DNA of 64,000 nt from positions 310,001 through 374,000 of the forward strand of contig NZ_JAMBOY010000001.1 of the NCBI RefSeq assembly GCF_023715885.1, in the 5' to 3' direction. Shown here one piece after another: positions 17,085 to 26,026 of this stretch. The translations under genes and the position numbers were made by a program. The number at the start of each line of letters is the position of its first letter. The first letter of the stretch is position 1. The notes beneath the pieces are model-generated. The model searched no databases. It saw nothing but the letters and a program-made list of their open reading frames with translations, and was not told where the DNA came from. The DNA is from Microbacterium hydrocarbonoxydans. Its GTDB lineage: Bacteria > Actinomycetota > Actinomycetes > Actinomycetales > Microbacteriaceae.

Positions 17085-18020
17085 TCAGACCTCCACTTTC
17101 GCCAGGCGCACGTAGACGACGCCGAGGACGAGAACGATGACGAGCAGGATGATGGATGCCGCGCTGCCGATCCCGATCTGCGAGAACTGCAGAGCGCGCT
17201 CGTAGATGTAGATCGCGGCGAGCCGCGTCTGGCCTCCCGGTCCGCCCTGCGTGAGGAAGTAGACGAGGCCGAAGACGCCGATCGTGCTGATGGTCGTCAG
17301 GAGGAGATAGAGGAAGACCGGGCCGCGGATGAGCGGGAGAGTGACGTGGCGGAACACCTGGGTGGCGCTCGCACCGTCGATGCGTGCCGCCTCGATGAGC
17401 TCGGCTGGCACGTCTTCCAGCGCGGCTTGGAACATGATCATCGCGAACGCCACGCCTCGCCAGATGTTGACGATGATGATCGAGGTCAGCGGCACGACCT
17501 GCAGCCACGAGGTCGGCTCCGCGCCGAACAGGCCGGTCAGCCGGTTCAGCGTTCCCTCGACGCTGTTCGAGAGCACGCTCGCCCAGGCCAGCGAGGCGAC
17601 GACCTCGGGCACGACCATCGGCATCAACACGGCCGCGCCGAAGAAGCCCTTGCCCCGCAGCCACGGGCGGCTGAGGAGGATCGCAGCGACCATGCCGAGC
17701 ACGGTCTGGCCGATGATCGCGCTCCACAGCGTGAAGGTCGCCGTCTGTCCGAGCGATCCGAGGAAGTCGGCGTTGTTCAGCAGGTAGACGAAGTTGTCGA
17801 TGCCGACGAACTGCGGATCCCGAGCCGCGAAGCCGGTGAGCTGCGTGTTGGTGAACGCCAGATAGATGCTGTATCCGGCGGGGACGAGGATGAACAGGAA
17901 GATCAGCGCGAACGAGGGCCCGAGCAGGAGCAGGATCAGTGGCCAGTTGCGGGCGCGACGCCGTGTCGGCGACGGCCCGGAGGCCGCCGCCGACATGGAC
18001 GCGGGAAGCGTGGAGGTCAC
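17085..18020 (-). CDS. ABC sugar transporter permease (MalF/UgpA type)
   Basis: A 311-residue permease with six helices and the EAA loop IEAARIDGASATQVFRHVTLP. Start GTG 18020 is chosen because it overlaps the stop of the substrate-binding protein gene (GTGA); an ATG nine codons in is an alternative. Partner of the MalG-type subunit. Confidence 0.91.
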   Translation of the reverse strand: MTSTLPASMSAAASGPSPTRRRARNWPLILLLLGPSFALIFLFILVPAGYSIYLAFTNTQLTGFAARDPQFVGIDNFVYLLNNADFLGSLGQTATFTLWSAIIGQTVLGMVAAILLSRPWLRGKGFFGAAVLMPMVVPEVVASLAWASVLSNSVEGTLNRLTGLFGAEPTSWLQVVPLTSIIIVNIWRGVAFAMIMFQAALEDVPAELIEAARIDGASATQVFRHVTLPLIRGPVFLYLLLTTISTIGVFGLVYFLTQGGPGGQTRLAAIYIYERALQFSQIGIGSAASIILLVIVLVLGVVYVRLAKVEV

Positions 18021-19360
18021 TTCTTCACCAGGTTGGGCCCCAGGAGGTCCGTCGCATCGGCGACGAACGCGTCGTACGCCTCCTGGCCGCTCGCGCCGCT
18101 GAGGATCATCTCGGTCGCGGTCGACACGGCCTGCGCGATCTGCGAGGCGCCGTCGCCGGTCACCACGAAGACGCTGTCCGCGAGGTCCTCGCCCGCCTGC
18201 AGCAGCTGCGGCTCCTCCGAGTACGGAGCGACGTCGTCGAGGTCATCGCGGGCGGAGGCCGCACCCGACGCCACGAGCTGCTCGGCGAGCGGCTTGCCGC
18301 TCGAGAGGTACTTGATGAACTCGAACGCGGCGTCCTTGTTCTCGGAGTCGGCGTTGATGGCGTACCCGCCACCGGTGCTGCTCCAGCCGTAGGGCTCGTC
18401 ACCCTCACGCAGGCCCGGCCACTGCCACGTGGCGACGCGCTCGGTGAGGCCGTCGATGGGAGCCGCGCCCTCGGGGCCCCAGTCGAACTTCCAACCCCAC
18501 GTGCCCTGCGCGGCGACCTGGATGTCGCCCTCGGGGAACTTCGTGTACTTGGTCGGCTCCCACGGGTTCGGGTTCTGCAGGTCTTGGATGGGCAGCAGGT
18601 CCTTCTCCACGAGCTCGGCGTAGAGGTTGAACACGGCCAGCCACCCGGGGCTCTGCAGATCCCACGTGGCCGTCTCCGAATCGTAGTAGCCCCTGTCGGT
18701 GCCGCCGAGCAGCGGCTGGAAGCCCTCGCCCCACGTGCCACCGCCCCACGCGGTCCCGGCCGGAACGACGAGCGGAGTGCCACCGGTCGCGTCCTTCACG
18801 GCGACGAGCCGCTCGATCAGATCGTCCCACGTCGCCGGCTGCGACGTGTCGATGCCGAGCTCGGTCAGGATGTCCTTGCGGTAGAACAGGTTCAGGACTC
18901 CGGCGCCGGAGGGGATGCTGTAGATCTGGCCGTCTTGGCGGGTCATCGCCTCTTTGACCGCCGGGTAGTAGTGCTCGAACCCGTCCCACGCCTCGAGCTG
19001 CTCGTCGAGGGGCGCCAGATAACCGGCGGCGGACCACGAGATCGCCATGTTCTCACCGATGTCGAGCACGTCGGGCGCCTGGCCGGCGGCGAGCTGCTGG
19101 GTCATCTTCGTCATGAACTGCTCGTCGGTCAGCTTGTCGGCGATCAGCTCGACCTTGATGTCCTTGCCCTGCTCGGCCATCGCGGCCTCGAAGCCGGGGA
19201 TCTCCTTGCCGATCGCGTCGATGTTGGTCTGCTTGGTCTCCATGATCGTGATGGTCACGGGCCCGTCGCTGTCGTCGCCTCCGCCCGCGGAGCAGCCGGC
19301 CAGACCGGTCGCGGCGACTGCGGTGGCCGTGAACGCAGCGACAAGATACTTACGCTTCAT
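18017..19360 (-). CDS. Extracellular sugar-binding lipoprotein of ABC transporter
   Basis: A 447-residue solute-binding protein. The lipoprotein signal peptide ends in the lipobox LAGC (Cys23), so it is anchored to the outer face of the membrane. The body has the type-1 SBP pattern (APDVLDIGENMA, WGGGTWGEGFQPL, INADSENKDAAFEFIKYLSSG). First gene of the operon. The ligand is probably an alpha-galactoside or related oligosaccharide, judged from the GH36 enzyme in the operon. A good promoter and overlapping repressor-type motifs precede it. Confidence 0.92.
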   Translation of the reverse strand: MKRKYLVAAFTATAVAATGLAGCSAGGGDDSDGPVTITIMETKQTNIDAIGKEIPGFEAAMAEQGKDIKVELIADKLTDEQFMTKMTQQLAAGQAPDVLDIGENMAISWSAAGYLAPLDEQLEAWDGFEHYYPAVKEAMTRQDGQIYSIPSGAGVLNLFYRKDILTELGIDTSQPATWDDLIERLVAVKDATGGTPLVVPAGTAWGGGTWGEGFQPLLGGTDRGYYDSETATWDLQSPGWLAVFNLYAELVEKDLLPIQDLQNPNPWEPTKYTKFPEGDIQVAAQGTWGWKFDWGPEGAAPIDGLTERVATWQWPGLREGDEPYGWSSTGGGYAINADSENKDAAFEFIKYLSSGKPLAEQLVASGAASARDDLDDVAPYSEEPQLLQAGEDLADSVFVVTGDGASQIAQAVSTATEMILSGASGQEAYDAFVADATDLLGPNLVKK

Positions 19361-19426
19361 TGCGATGCCTCTCCAGGGCCCACCCCGCCGGCTGCTTTGC
19401 CGATCCGTCAGCTGATCCCCCCCTTC

Positions 19427-19455
19427 ATGTTAGGACATACGGGAATTGTCGTCAA
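19427..19455 (-). promoter_or_regulatory. Promoter of the sugar ABC operon
   Basis: On the minus strand a -35 box TTGACG (19450-19455) and a -10 box TAACAT (19427-19432) are separated by 17 bp. The -10 lies within ATGT-N4-ACAT (19427-19438), and GACATAC recurs at 19434-19440 and 19483-19489. This is what a repressor-controlled sugar promoter would look like. Confidence 0.65.
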
Positions 19456-19481
19456 CGATTTCTCCCGACTTTGTACTAACA

Positions 19482-19503
19482 TGACATACACCCCGTCATG
19501 TCA
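19482..19503. promoter_or_regulatory. TGACAT/ATGTCA inverted repeat before GntR gene
   Basis: TGACAT (19482-19487) and ATGTCA (19498-19503) are inverted repeats 24 bp upstream of the GntR start. Candidate operator for GntR autoregulation and for the divergent transporter operon. Confidence 0.5.
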
Positions 19504-19526
19504 GATGAAATGAGGAAGGAGGCCGC

Positions 19527-20303
19527 ATGAGCGACGGAGGACAGACCGTGGTGCTCCCGGTCGAGCAGCTGCTGCCCGAGACCGCGCAACCGTCTCCGCT
19601 CTGGGTGCGGCTGTCCGCCGGACTCGAGAAGGCGATCGCGACCGGCGCCCTGCCGCCGGGGGCCCGCCTCGAGAACGAGGTGTCGATCAGCGAGCGCCTC
19701 TCGCTCTCGCGGCCGACCGTGCGGAGGGCGATCCAGGAGCTCGTCGACAAAGGGCTCCTGGTGCGCCGTCGCGGCATCGGCACGCAGGTGGTGCACGGAT
19801 CCGTGGCGCGCCAGATCGACCTCACGAGTCTGCACGACGACCTCGAGCGCTCCGGTCGGGTGCCGTCCACCCGGGTGCTCGACGTCACCCTGGCCCACGC
19901 GGCGCCCGAGATCGCCGCCCAGCTCGGGGTCTCCCCCGATGCCAGGGTCCTCAAGATCCGCCGCGTCCGTTTCGCCGACGCGGCCCCGATCGCCGTACTC
20001 GAGAACTACTTGCCCGACACGTTCGCCGACATCACCGCCGAGACCCTCCGCGACGGAGGGCTGTATCACGCGCTCCGCGATCGCGGAGTGACGCTGCGTG
20101 TGGCCCGTCAGCGCATCGGGGCCCGTCGGGCAACGGTCGACGAGGGACAGCTCCTCGACATCGGTCGCGGGGCACCCGTGCTCACGATGGACCGCACTGC
20201 GTACGACGCCGACGGCGCCGCCGTCGAATACGGTCACCACTGCTACCGCCCCGACCTGTACGGCTTCGAGATGACGCTCGTCGACCGGGGCCCGCTGCCG
20301 TGA
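19527..20303 (+). CDS. GntR/HutC-type transcriptional regulator (UTRA domain)
   Basis: A 258-residue regulator with an N-terminal winged helix (LENEVSISERLSLSRPTVRRAIQELVDKG region, about 50-90) and a C-terminal UTRA effector domain (about 105-255). AAGGAGG precedes the ATG at good spacing. Divergent from the sugar ABC operon and overlapping the LacI gene by 4 bp (GTGA). Likely senses a sugar phosphate or related catabolite and represses the transporter operon. Confidence 0.9.
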   Translation: MSDGGQTVVLPVEQLLPETAQPSPLWVRLSAGLEKAIATGALPPGARLENEVSISERLSLSRPTVRRAIQELVDKGLLVRRRGIGTQVVHGSVARQIDLTSLHDDLERSGRVPSTRVLDVTLAHAAPEIAAQLGVSPDARVLKIRRVRFADAAPIAVLENYLPDTFADITAETLRDGGLYHALRDRGVTLRVARQRIGARRATVDEGQLLDIGRGAPVLTMDRTAYDADGAAVEYGHHCYRPDLYGFEMTLVDRGPLP

Positions 20304-21304
20304 CCGTGACGCTGCAGGACGTGGCCGCAGTGGCCGGCGTGTCGATGAAGACCGTGTCGAACGTGGTGCGCGGCTATCGCCACGTGAGCCCGTCGACGCG
20401 GGCGAAGGTACAGCAGGCGATCGATCATCTCGGGTACGTGCCCCACAGCGGGGCCCGACGCCTGGCGACCGGCCGGACGGGCATGGTCGCGTTCGCGCTG
20501 CCGGCGATCGAGGCGCCGTACTTCGCCGAGATGGCCGCCCTCATGTCGACGGAGGTCGACGGCTTCGACTACCGCCTGCTGATCGAGCAGACCGCGAGCG
20601 GCGTCGAAGAGGAGCGCGCGGTCCTGCGCGGTCGCGAGCAGGGACTCATCGACGGGCTGGTCTTCCAGCCGACCCTGCTGTCGGCCCCCGACATCGAGAC
20701 GCTGCGGGGCACGACCCCGCTGGTGCTGCTGGGCGAGATCCCGCCGCCTGCGACGGTCGATCATGTGATGGTCGACAACCTCGCCGCGGCACGGACAGCG
20801 ACCATGCATCTGCTGCAGTCGGGGCGTACCAGGGTGGCTTTCCTCGGCCGCAATCACGACGTCGGACACGTCACCGCGACCCTCCGCCTGGAGGGCTATC
20901 GCGCTGCGGTCGACGAGTTCGGCGGCGTCCGCAGCGACGACCTGCTGATCCCGATGACCCAGTTCGGCGCGTTCGCCGCCGAAGCAGCGGTCACCGACGC
21001 GCTCAAGGCCGGCGCACGGTTCGACGGCCTGATCTGCTTCGATGACCTCTCCGCGATCGGCGCCATGAAGGCGCTCTCCCTGAGCGGTCGCGCGGTCCCG
21101 GACGACGTCGCCGTCGTCGGGTGGGACGACATCCTGATGACGCAGTTCACCTCTCCGGCGCTCACGACCATCAGGCCCGACAAGGCGACACTTGTGCAGA
21201 CCGCCTTCTCTTTCCTCCGCGATCGGATGGGCGGCGAGCGCGGCGAAGGACGCCACGCGCTCGTCGGATTCGACCTCGTGGTGCGCGGGAGTACCGCCAC
21301 GTAA
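20300..21304 (+). CDS. LacI-family transcriptional regulator
   Basis: A 334-residue repressor. The DNA-binding helix-turn-helix and hinge are clear (TLQDVAAVAGVSMKTVSNVV, then HLGYVPHSGARRLATG), followed by a periplasmic-binding-type effector domain (about 60-330). GTG start overlaps the GntR stop. Having both a GntR and a LacI regulator in one operon suggests two inducers or two target promoters (transporter operon and downstream GH2 gene). Confidence 0.92.
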   Translation: MTVTLQDVAAVAGVSMKTVSNVVRGYRHVSPSTRAKVQQAIDHLGYVPHSGARRLATGRTGMVAFALPAIEAPYFAEMAALMSTEVDGFDYRLLIEQTASGVEEERAVLRGREQGLIDGLVFQPTLLSAPDIETLRGTTPLVLLGEIPPPATVDHVMVDNLAAARTATMHLLQSGRTRVAFLGRNHDVGHVTATLRLEGYRAAVDEFGGVRSDDLLIPMTQFGAFAAEAAVTDALKAGARFDGLICFDDLSAIGAMKALSLSGRAVPDDVAVVGWDDILMTQFTSPALTTIRPDKATLVQTAFSFLRDRMGGERGEGRHALVGFDLVVRGSTAT

Positions 21305-21323
21305 ATTTGCAGCGCTGGAAAAT

Positions 21324-21343
21324 ATGCGCCACAGTATGCGCAT
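21324..21343. promoter_or_regulatory. ATGCGC-N8-GCGCAT palindrome at GH2 start region
   Basis: ATGCGC (21324-21329) and GCGCAT (21338-21343) are perfect inverted repeats in the 46 bp between the LacI and GH2 genes, overlapping several possible start codons. It may be a LacI operator, or coding sequence if the longest start is used. Confidence 0.4.
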
Positions 21344-21350
21344 GGACACA

Positions 21351-23150
21351 ATGACGTCATCCGCATCCGATCTCCTCGGCACGTACCCACGCCCGCAACT
21401 GCGCAGGCCCGCCTGGCACAGCCTCGACGGTGCGTGGGGCTTCGCCTACGACGACGACGAGGTCGGCATGTCGCAGAGGTGGTTCCGCCACGGCGACTTC
21501 GAGCAGACGATCGCGGTGCCTTACCCGCCGGAGTCGCCGGCCTCCGGCATCGGAGACCCCTCGTACCACCCGGTCGTCTGGTATTCGCGCACCCTGACCG
21601 CCGCCGAGACGGCCCACGACGACGACGCGCGGGTCGTCCTCCACTTCGGCGCGGTCGACTACGCCGCCACCGTGTGGGTGAACGGCTGTCAGGTCGCTGC
21701 ACACGCGGGAGGGCAGTCGCCCTTCTCCGCCGACATCACCGACTACCTCGACGGCGACGACCTCGTCGTGGTGCGCGCCGTCGACCGCCCGCTCGACGTG
21801 AGTCAGCCTCGTGGCAAGCAGGAATGGCTGCCCGAGCCGCACGAGATCTGGTACCGCCGCACGACGGGAATCTGGCAGCCGGTGTGGATCGAGGAAGTCG
21901 CGGCGACGCACCTCACCGAGCTCTCCTGGCGCGTGGGTCGCAGCACCGACAGCGTCGAGCTCGAGATGCAGACCAACCGACCCCTCGCGCCCGGCTCCAC
22001 GGTGGAGGTCGAGCTGAGCTACGAGGGCAGCCCCCTCGCCCGCGTCTCCACGACCGTGCACAGCACCGGCGCGCCCGTCATCGAGATCCCCCTGCGCGAC
22101 CAGCGCAACGGCCAGCACTACGAGAAGCTGACCTGGTCGCCCGAGAACCCCCGCCTCATCGACGCGACCGTGGTGGTCACCGACGGCGACTCCGTCGACA
22201 CCGTCGCCTCGTACCTCGGCCTGCGCACGGTCGGCACCGCGGGAGGGCGCTTCCTGCTCAACGACCGCCCCTACTTCGTGCGCGCCGTGCTCGAACAGGG
22301 CTACTGGCCCGAGTCGCACCTCGCCGCGCCGAGCGCCGACGCCCTGCGCGCCGAGGTGCAGCTCATCAAAGACATGGGCTTCAACACCGCCCGCATCCAC
22401 CAGAAGGCCGAGGACCCGAGATTCCTCTACTGGGCCGACCGCCTCGGTCTGCTGCTGTGGGGCGAGGCGCCCGCGGCCTTCGAATTCACCACCAGCGCCG
22501 TCGTCGACCTCACCCGCGAATGGATCGAACTCGTGCGCCGAGACCGCTCCCACCCCTCCGTGGTCACCTGGGTGCCGTTCAACGAGAGCTGGGGCATCCG
22601 CGACGTGCTGACGGACGCTCCGCATCGCGCGTTCTCCCGCGGACTCGCCGACCTCACCCGCGCGCTCGACCCGACCCGACCCGTCATCTCGAACGACGGG
22701 TGGGAGCACACGAAGTCCGACATCCTCACGGTGCACGACTACGACGGCGACCCCGAGACGTTCGCGCGGCGATACGCCGACCACGAGGCGCTGGCTGCCC
22801 TCTTCGCGGGCTACGGACCCTCGCACCGGATGCTGATGGCGGAGGGCGAGGCCGATACCCGGGGCCTGCCGGTGATGGTCACCGAATTCGGCGGCATCAA
22901 GTACGAGACGGTGCCGGCCGAGCCCGCGTGGGGGTATTCGACGAGCAGCACGGTCGAGGAGCTGGAGGCCCACCTACGGGGTGTCTTCGGAGCGCTGCTC
23001 CAGAGCACGGTGCTGTCGGGCTTCTGCTACACGCAGATCACCGACACCATGCAGGAGGCGAACGGACTCGCCGACGAGAACCGCGTGCCGAAGCTGCCGA
23101 TCGAGGTCATCCACTCGATCGTGGCGGCCGAATCGCACTCGAAGCCCTGA
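21351..23150 (+). CDS. GH2 glycoside hydrolase (beta-galactosidase/glucuronidase type)
   Basis: A retaining exo-glycosidase of about 599 residues: sugar-binding domain (about 1-175), immunoglobulin-like domain (about 176-285) and TIM barrel. The acid/base glutamate is Glu412 in VPFNESWG and the nucleophile is Glu512 in VTEFGG. It is shorter than LacZ, and nearer in size to GH2 enzymes of unknown sugar specificity. No signal peptide. In-frame ATGs at 21324, 21336 and 21342 are also possible; similarity to the family begins at LLGTYPRPQL, so I chose 21351. Likely regulated with the adjacent LacI gene. Confidence 0.9.
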   Translation: MTSSASDLLGTYPRPQLRRPAWHSLDGAWGFAYDDDEVGMSQRWFRHGDFEQTIAVPYPPESPASGIGDPSYHPVVWYSRTLTAAETAHDDDARVVLHFGAVDYAATVWVNGCQVAAHAGGQSPFSADITDYLDGDDLVVVRAVDRPLDVSQPRGKQEWLPEPHEIWYRRTTGIWQPVWIEEVAATHLTELSWRVGRSTDSVELEMQTNRPLAPGSTVEVELSYEGSPLARVSTTVHSTGAPVIEIPLRDQRNGQHYEKLTWSPENPRLIDATVVVTDGDSVDTVASYLGLRTVGTAGGRFLLNDRPYFVRAVLEQGYWPESHLAAPSADALRAEVQLIKDMGFNTARIHQKAEDPRFLYWADRLGLLLWGEAPAAFEFTTSAVVDLTREWIELVRRDRSHPSVVTWVPFNESWGIRDVLTDAPHRAFSRGLADLTRALDPTRPVISNDGWEHTKSDILTVHDYDGDPETFARRYADHEALAALFAGYGPSHRMLMAEGEADTRGLPVMVTEFGGIKYETVPAEPAWGYSTSSTVEELEAHLRGVFGALLQSTVLSGFCYTQITDTMQEANGLADENRVPKLPIEVIHSIVAAESHSKP

Positions 23151-23160
23151 CCACCAGCGG

Positions 23161-23190
23161 AGCGGGCGGCATCCCTGGGCGCCGCCCGCT
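23161..23190. terminator. Bidirectional terminator between GH2 and iolD
   Basis: AGCGGGCGGC (23161-23170) pairs with GCCGCCCGCT (23181-23190) over a 10-nt loop and is followed by TCTCTCT. It lies between convergent gene ends. Confidence 0.7.
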
Positions 23191-23198
23191 TCTCTCTG

Positions 23199-25142
23199 TC
23201 AGCCGAGCAACGGCCGCTGGGCGGTGCGCAGATCTTCGTACTGCCCACGAGCTTCGCGTGTACTCTCGAGCGTCGAGGTCTCGGCCACCGGCACATCCCA
23301 CCAGCCACCACCGTCAGGCCCGTAGCGCAGCGGATCGGCGTCGACGTGGATGAGGGTGGTCGTGGCCGAGGCCTTCGCCCGTCGCACAGCATCCTGCAGA
23401 TCGCGCGCCGCATCGGGCCCGGGGGCGACCTCGATCACGTCGACCCCGTACGAGCGCGCGTTGGCCGCGAGATCGACGGGCACGAAGCGCTCGTCGACGA
23501 AGTCGAGCGTCTGCGGATCCTGCGCGCGGTACTTCGTGCCGAAGCGGGCCGACCCGACGGTCTCGGAGAGGTGTCCGATCGAGGCGTATCCGTGGTTCTG
23601 CACCAGCACCACGACGATCTTCAGGCCCTCGGCCACCGCTGTCACGAGCTCGGTGTGCAGCATGAGGTACGACCCGTCTCCGACGAGCACGAGCACGTCG
23701 CGATCCGGGGCGGCCCGCCGCACGCCGAGCCCGCCGGCGATCTCGTACCCCATGGTGGAGAACGCGTACTCGACGTGGTAGCCGAGCGGGTCACGCACGC
23801 GCCAGAGCTTGTGCAGGTCGCCCGGCAGCGATCCCGCGGCCTGCACGAGCACGTCGGTCGCGTCGCTCGCCGCGTGCACGGCTCCGATGATCTCGGGCTG
23901 GCCGAGCAGATCGCCTCCGGCGGGCGCGAGGGCGCGGTCGACGACGGCATCCCACCGCGCCTTCTCGTCGGCGATGCGCCGCACGTACGCCGACTCGACC
24001 CGCCACCCGTCGAGCGCCTCGCGAAGCGCGTCGACCGTGCGCCGGGCGTCGCCGACGACCGGCAGCTGCGTCCCGTGCTTGTACGCGTCGAACGGCGCGA
24101 TGTTGACGTTGACGAAGCGCACACCGGGGTGCTGGAACGCGCTGCGACTGGCCGTGGTGAAGTCGCTGTAGCGAGTGCCGACTCCGATGATCACATCCGC
24201 CTCGGCGGCGAGGGCGTTCGCCGCGGTCGTCCCCGTGGCGCCGATCGCGCCGACGTACTGCGCGTGGTCCCAGACGAGGCTCCCGACACCGGCCTGCGTC
24301 GCCCCGACCGGCACTCCTGTCGATTCGACGAGGGCGCGGAGCGCATCCTCCGCGCCCGAGTAGAGCACGCCGCCACCCGCGACGATCAGCGGGGTACGCG
24401 CCGATCGGATCGCCTCGACGGCCCGCGCGAGCTCCTCCGGTTCGGGAACGGTCCGTCGCACATGCCAGTCCCGGGGCTGCAGGAACTCGAGCGGCACATC
24501 GAAGGCTTCCGCCTGCACGTCTTCCGGCAGGGCGATCGTCACCGCCCCGGTCTCGGCGGGATCGGTGAGCACGCGCATCGCGGCGAGCGCGATCGAGAAC
24601 AGCTGCTCGGGGCGCTGCACGCGATCGAAGAAGCGCGACACGGGCCGGAACGCGTCGGTCACCTGCATCCCCGGATCGTGCGGATGCTCCAGCTGCTGCA
24701 GCACCGGATCGGCGACGCGGGTCGCGAACGTGTCGGAGGGCAGCAGCAGCACGGGTAGACGGTTGGCGGTCGCGAGAGCCGCGCCGGTGACCATGTTGGC
24801 CGCGCCGGGACCCACCGAGGCCGTCGCCGCGTACGTCGCGCGCCTCCGGCGCATCCGGGCGTAGCCGGCGGCCTGATGAACCATCGCCTGTTCGTTGCGC
24901 GCCTGGTGATACGGCATGAGGCCGGGGTCATCGGTGTGCAGCTGCAGCAGCGCCTGCCCGATGCCGGCGACGTTGCCGTGTCCGAAGATGCCGAACGTGC
25001 CGGCGATCGTGCGTTCGCGGATGTCGCCGTCGACCGTCCATTGGTTCGCGAGGAAGGTCATCAGCGCCTGTGCCACCGTCATCCGACGTGTGGTCGCGGC
25101 CGATGAGGCGGCGGGGTCGAGCCGGTCGTCCTGGTCGGTCAC
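23199..25142 (-). CDS. iolD: 3D-(3,5/4)-trihydroxycyclohexane-1,2-dione acylhydrolase
   Basis: ThDP-dependent hydrolase that opens the ring in myo-inositol catabolism, giving 5-deoxy-glucuronate. 647 residues with the three ThDP-enzyme domains: PYR domain with the catalytic glutamate region (MPYHQARNEQAMVHQAAGYA), central domain (GGGVLYSGAEDALRALVE), and PP domain with the ThDP motif GDGSYLMLHTELVTAVAEG...QNHG. GTG start at 25142 overlaps the iolB stop (GTGA). Last gene of the visible iol operon. Confidence 0.94.
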   Translation of the reverse strand: MTDQDDRLDPAASSAATTRRMTVAQALMTFLANQWTVDGDIRERTIAGTFGIFGHGNVAGIGQALLQLHTDDPGLMPYHQARNEQAMVHQAAGYARMRRRRATYAATASVGPGAANMVTGAALATANRLPVLLLPSDTFATRVADPVLQQLEHPHDPGMQVTDAFRPVSRFFDRVQRPEQLFSIALAAMRVLTDPAETGAVTIALPEDVQAEAFDVPLEFLQPRDWHVRRTVPEPEELARAVEAIRSARTPLIVAGGGVLYSGAEDALRALVESTGVPVGATQAGVGSLVWDHAQYVGAIGATGTTAANALAAEADVIIGVGTRYSDFTTASRSAFQHPGVRFVNVNIAPFDAYKHGTQLPVVGDARRTVDALREALDGWRVESAYVRRIADEKARWDAVVDRALAPAGGDLLGQPEIIGAVHAASDATDVLVQAAGSLPGDLHKLWRVRDPLGYHVEYAFSTMGYEIAGGLGVRRAAPDRDVLVLVGDGSYLMLHTELVTAVAEGLKIVVVLVQNHGYASIGHLSETVGSARFGTKYRAQDPQTLDFVDERFVPVDLAANARSYGVDVIEVAPGPDAARDLQDAVRRAKASATTTLIHVDADPLRYGPDGGGWWDVPVAETSTLESTREARGQYEDLRTAQRPLLG

Positions 25143-26026
25143 GATGCGTGCTCCTTCGCCGTGTAGGGCAGACGGGGATCGGGATGCTGCTCCGACCAGT
25201 GTCGCCGGATCCACGCCTGGGTCGGGTCGTCGGTGATGCGCCAGGCGCGTTCGGAGCCGGGGCCGGCCATGACGTTGAGGTAGTAGAGGTCGTAGCCAGG
25301 CGCCGCGACCGCGGGCCCGTGATAGCCGTGCGGCACGAGGGCGATGTCGCCCGTGCCGACCCGCGCGGCGATGTCGATCTCGCGTTCGTCGGAGGGGTAG
25401 GCGGTGAACAGCCCGAACGGTCGGGCGTCCGCCGGTGGCTCAGCCCCGCGGGTCACCGCCGCTTCGAAGTAGTAGATCTCCTCCAGCTCGCTCTCCGTCT
25501 CGCCGGCGCGGTCGTGTTTGTGCGGCGGGTACGACGACCAGTTCTCCGCGGGGGTGATGACCTCGCAGACGATCAAGCGGTCGGCTGCGAGCGCGCCCGG
25601 CACGCCGAAGTTGTGCACCTGGCGCGTCGAGCGCCCCGCCCCGCGGATCTCGACCGGAACCCCGTCCCGGTGCAGCAGCGCGGGAGGCAGGAGCGTGCGC
25701 GTCGGGGACTCGGCGATCGCGAGGCGTCCGGCGCCCTCGATCCGCGGTCCGGTCATGGCGCCGACGTAGAGCACGTCGGTCGGCCCGTCGAAGACCGAGC
25801 GGCGCCCCCTGAGCACCCAGCGATCGTCGGATGCCGCGACGGCGAAGGATCCGTGCAGCGGGACGATCATCCGCTCGACCGGCGACGAGGGCAGAGCGAT
25901 CTCGCCGTCGAACTCGGCGATGCGCAGTCCGGTGTGCGCCCATCCGGGAAGCCCTGAATCGACCACGCTCTCCCAGCGATCCACCGCCAACGAGCCCCGC
26001 GGGAACAGCCAGTCGTTCATGCTCAT
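25139..26026 (-). CDS. iolB: 5-deoxy-glucuronate isomerase
   Basis: Cupin isomerase converting 5-deoxy-glucuronate to 2-deoxy-5-keto-gluconate. 295 residues with the expected YPPHKHD and ELEEIYYFEA metal-binding segments and VPHGYHGPAVAAPGYDLYYLNVMAG near the C terminus. ATG 26026 overlaps the stop of the aldolase-like gene. Order iolC, aldolase, iolB, iolD matches the general order in corynebacterial inositol clusters. Confidence 0.94.
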   Translation of the reverse strand: MSMNDWLFPRGSLAVDRWESVVDSGLPGWAHTGLRIAEFDGEIALPSSPVERMIVPLHGSFAVAASDDRWVLRGRRSVFDGPTDVLYVGAMTGPRIEGAGRLAIAESPTRTLLPPALLHRDGVPVEIRGAGRSTRQVHNFGVPGALAADRLIVCEVITPAENWSSYPPHKHDRAGETESELEEIYYFEAAVTRGAEPPADARPFGLFTAYPSDEREIDIAARVGTGDIALVPHGYHGPAVAAPGYDLYYLNVMAGPGSERAWRITDDPTQAWIRRHWSEQHPDPRLPYTAKEHAS

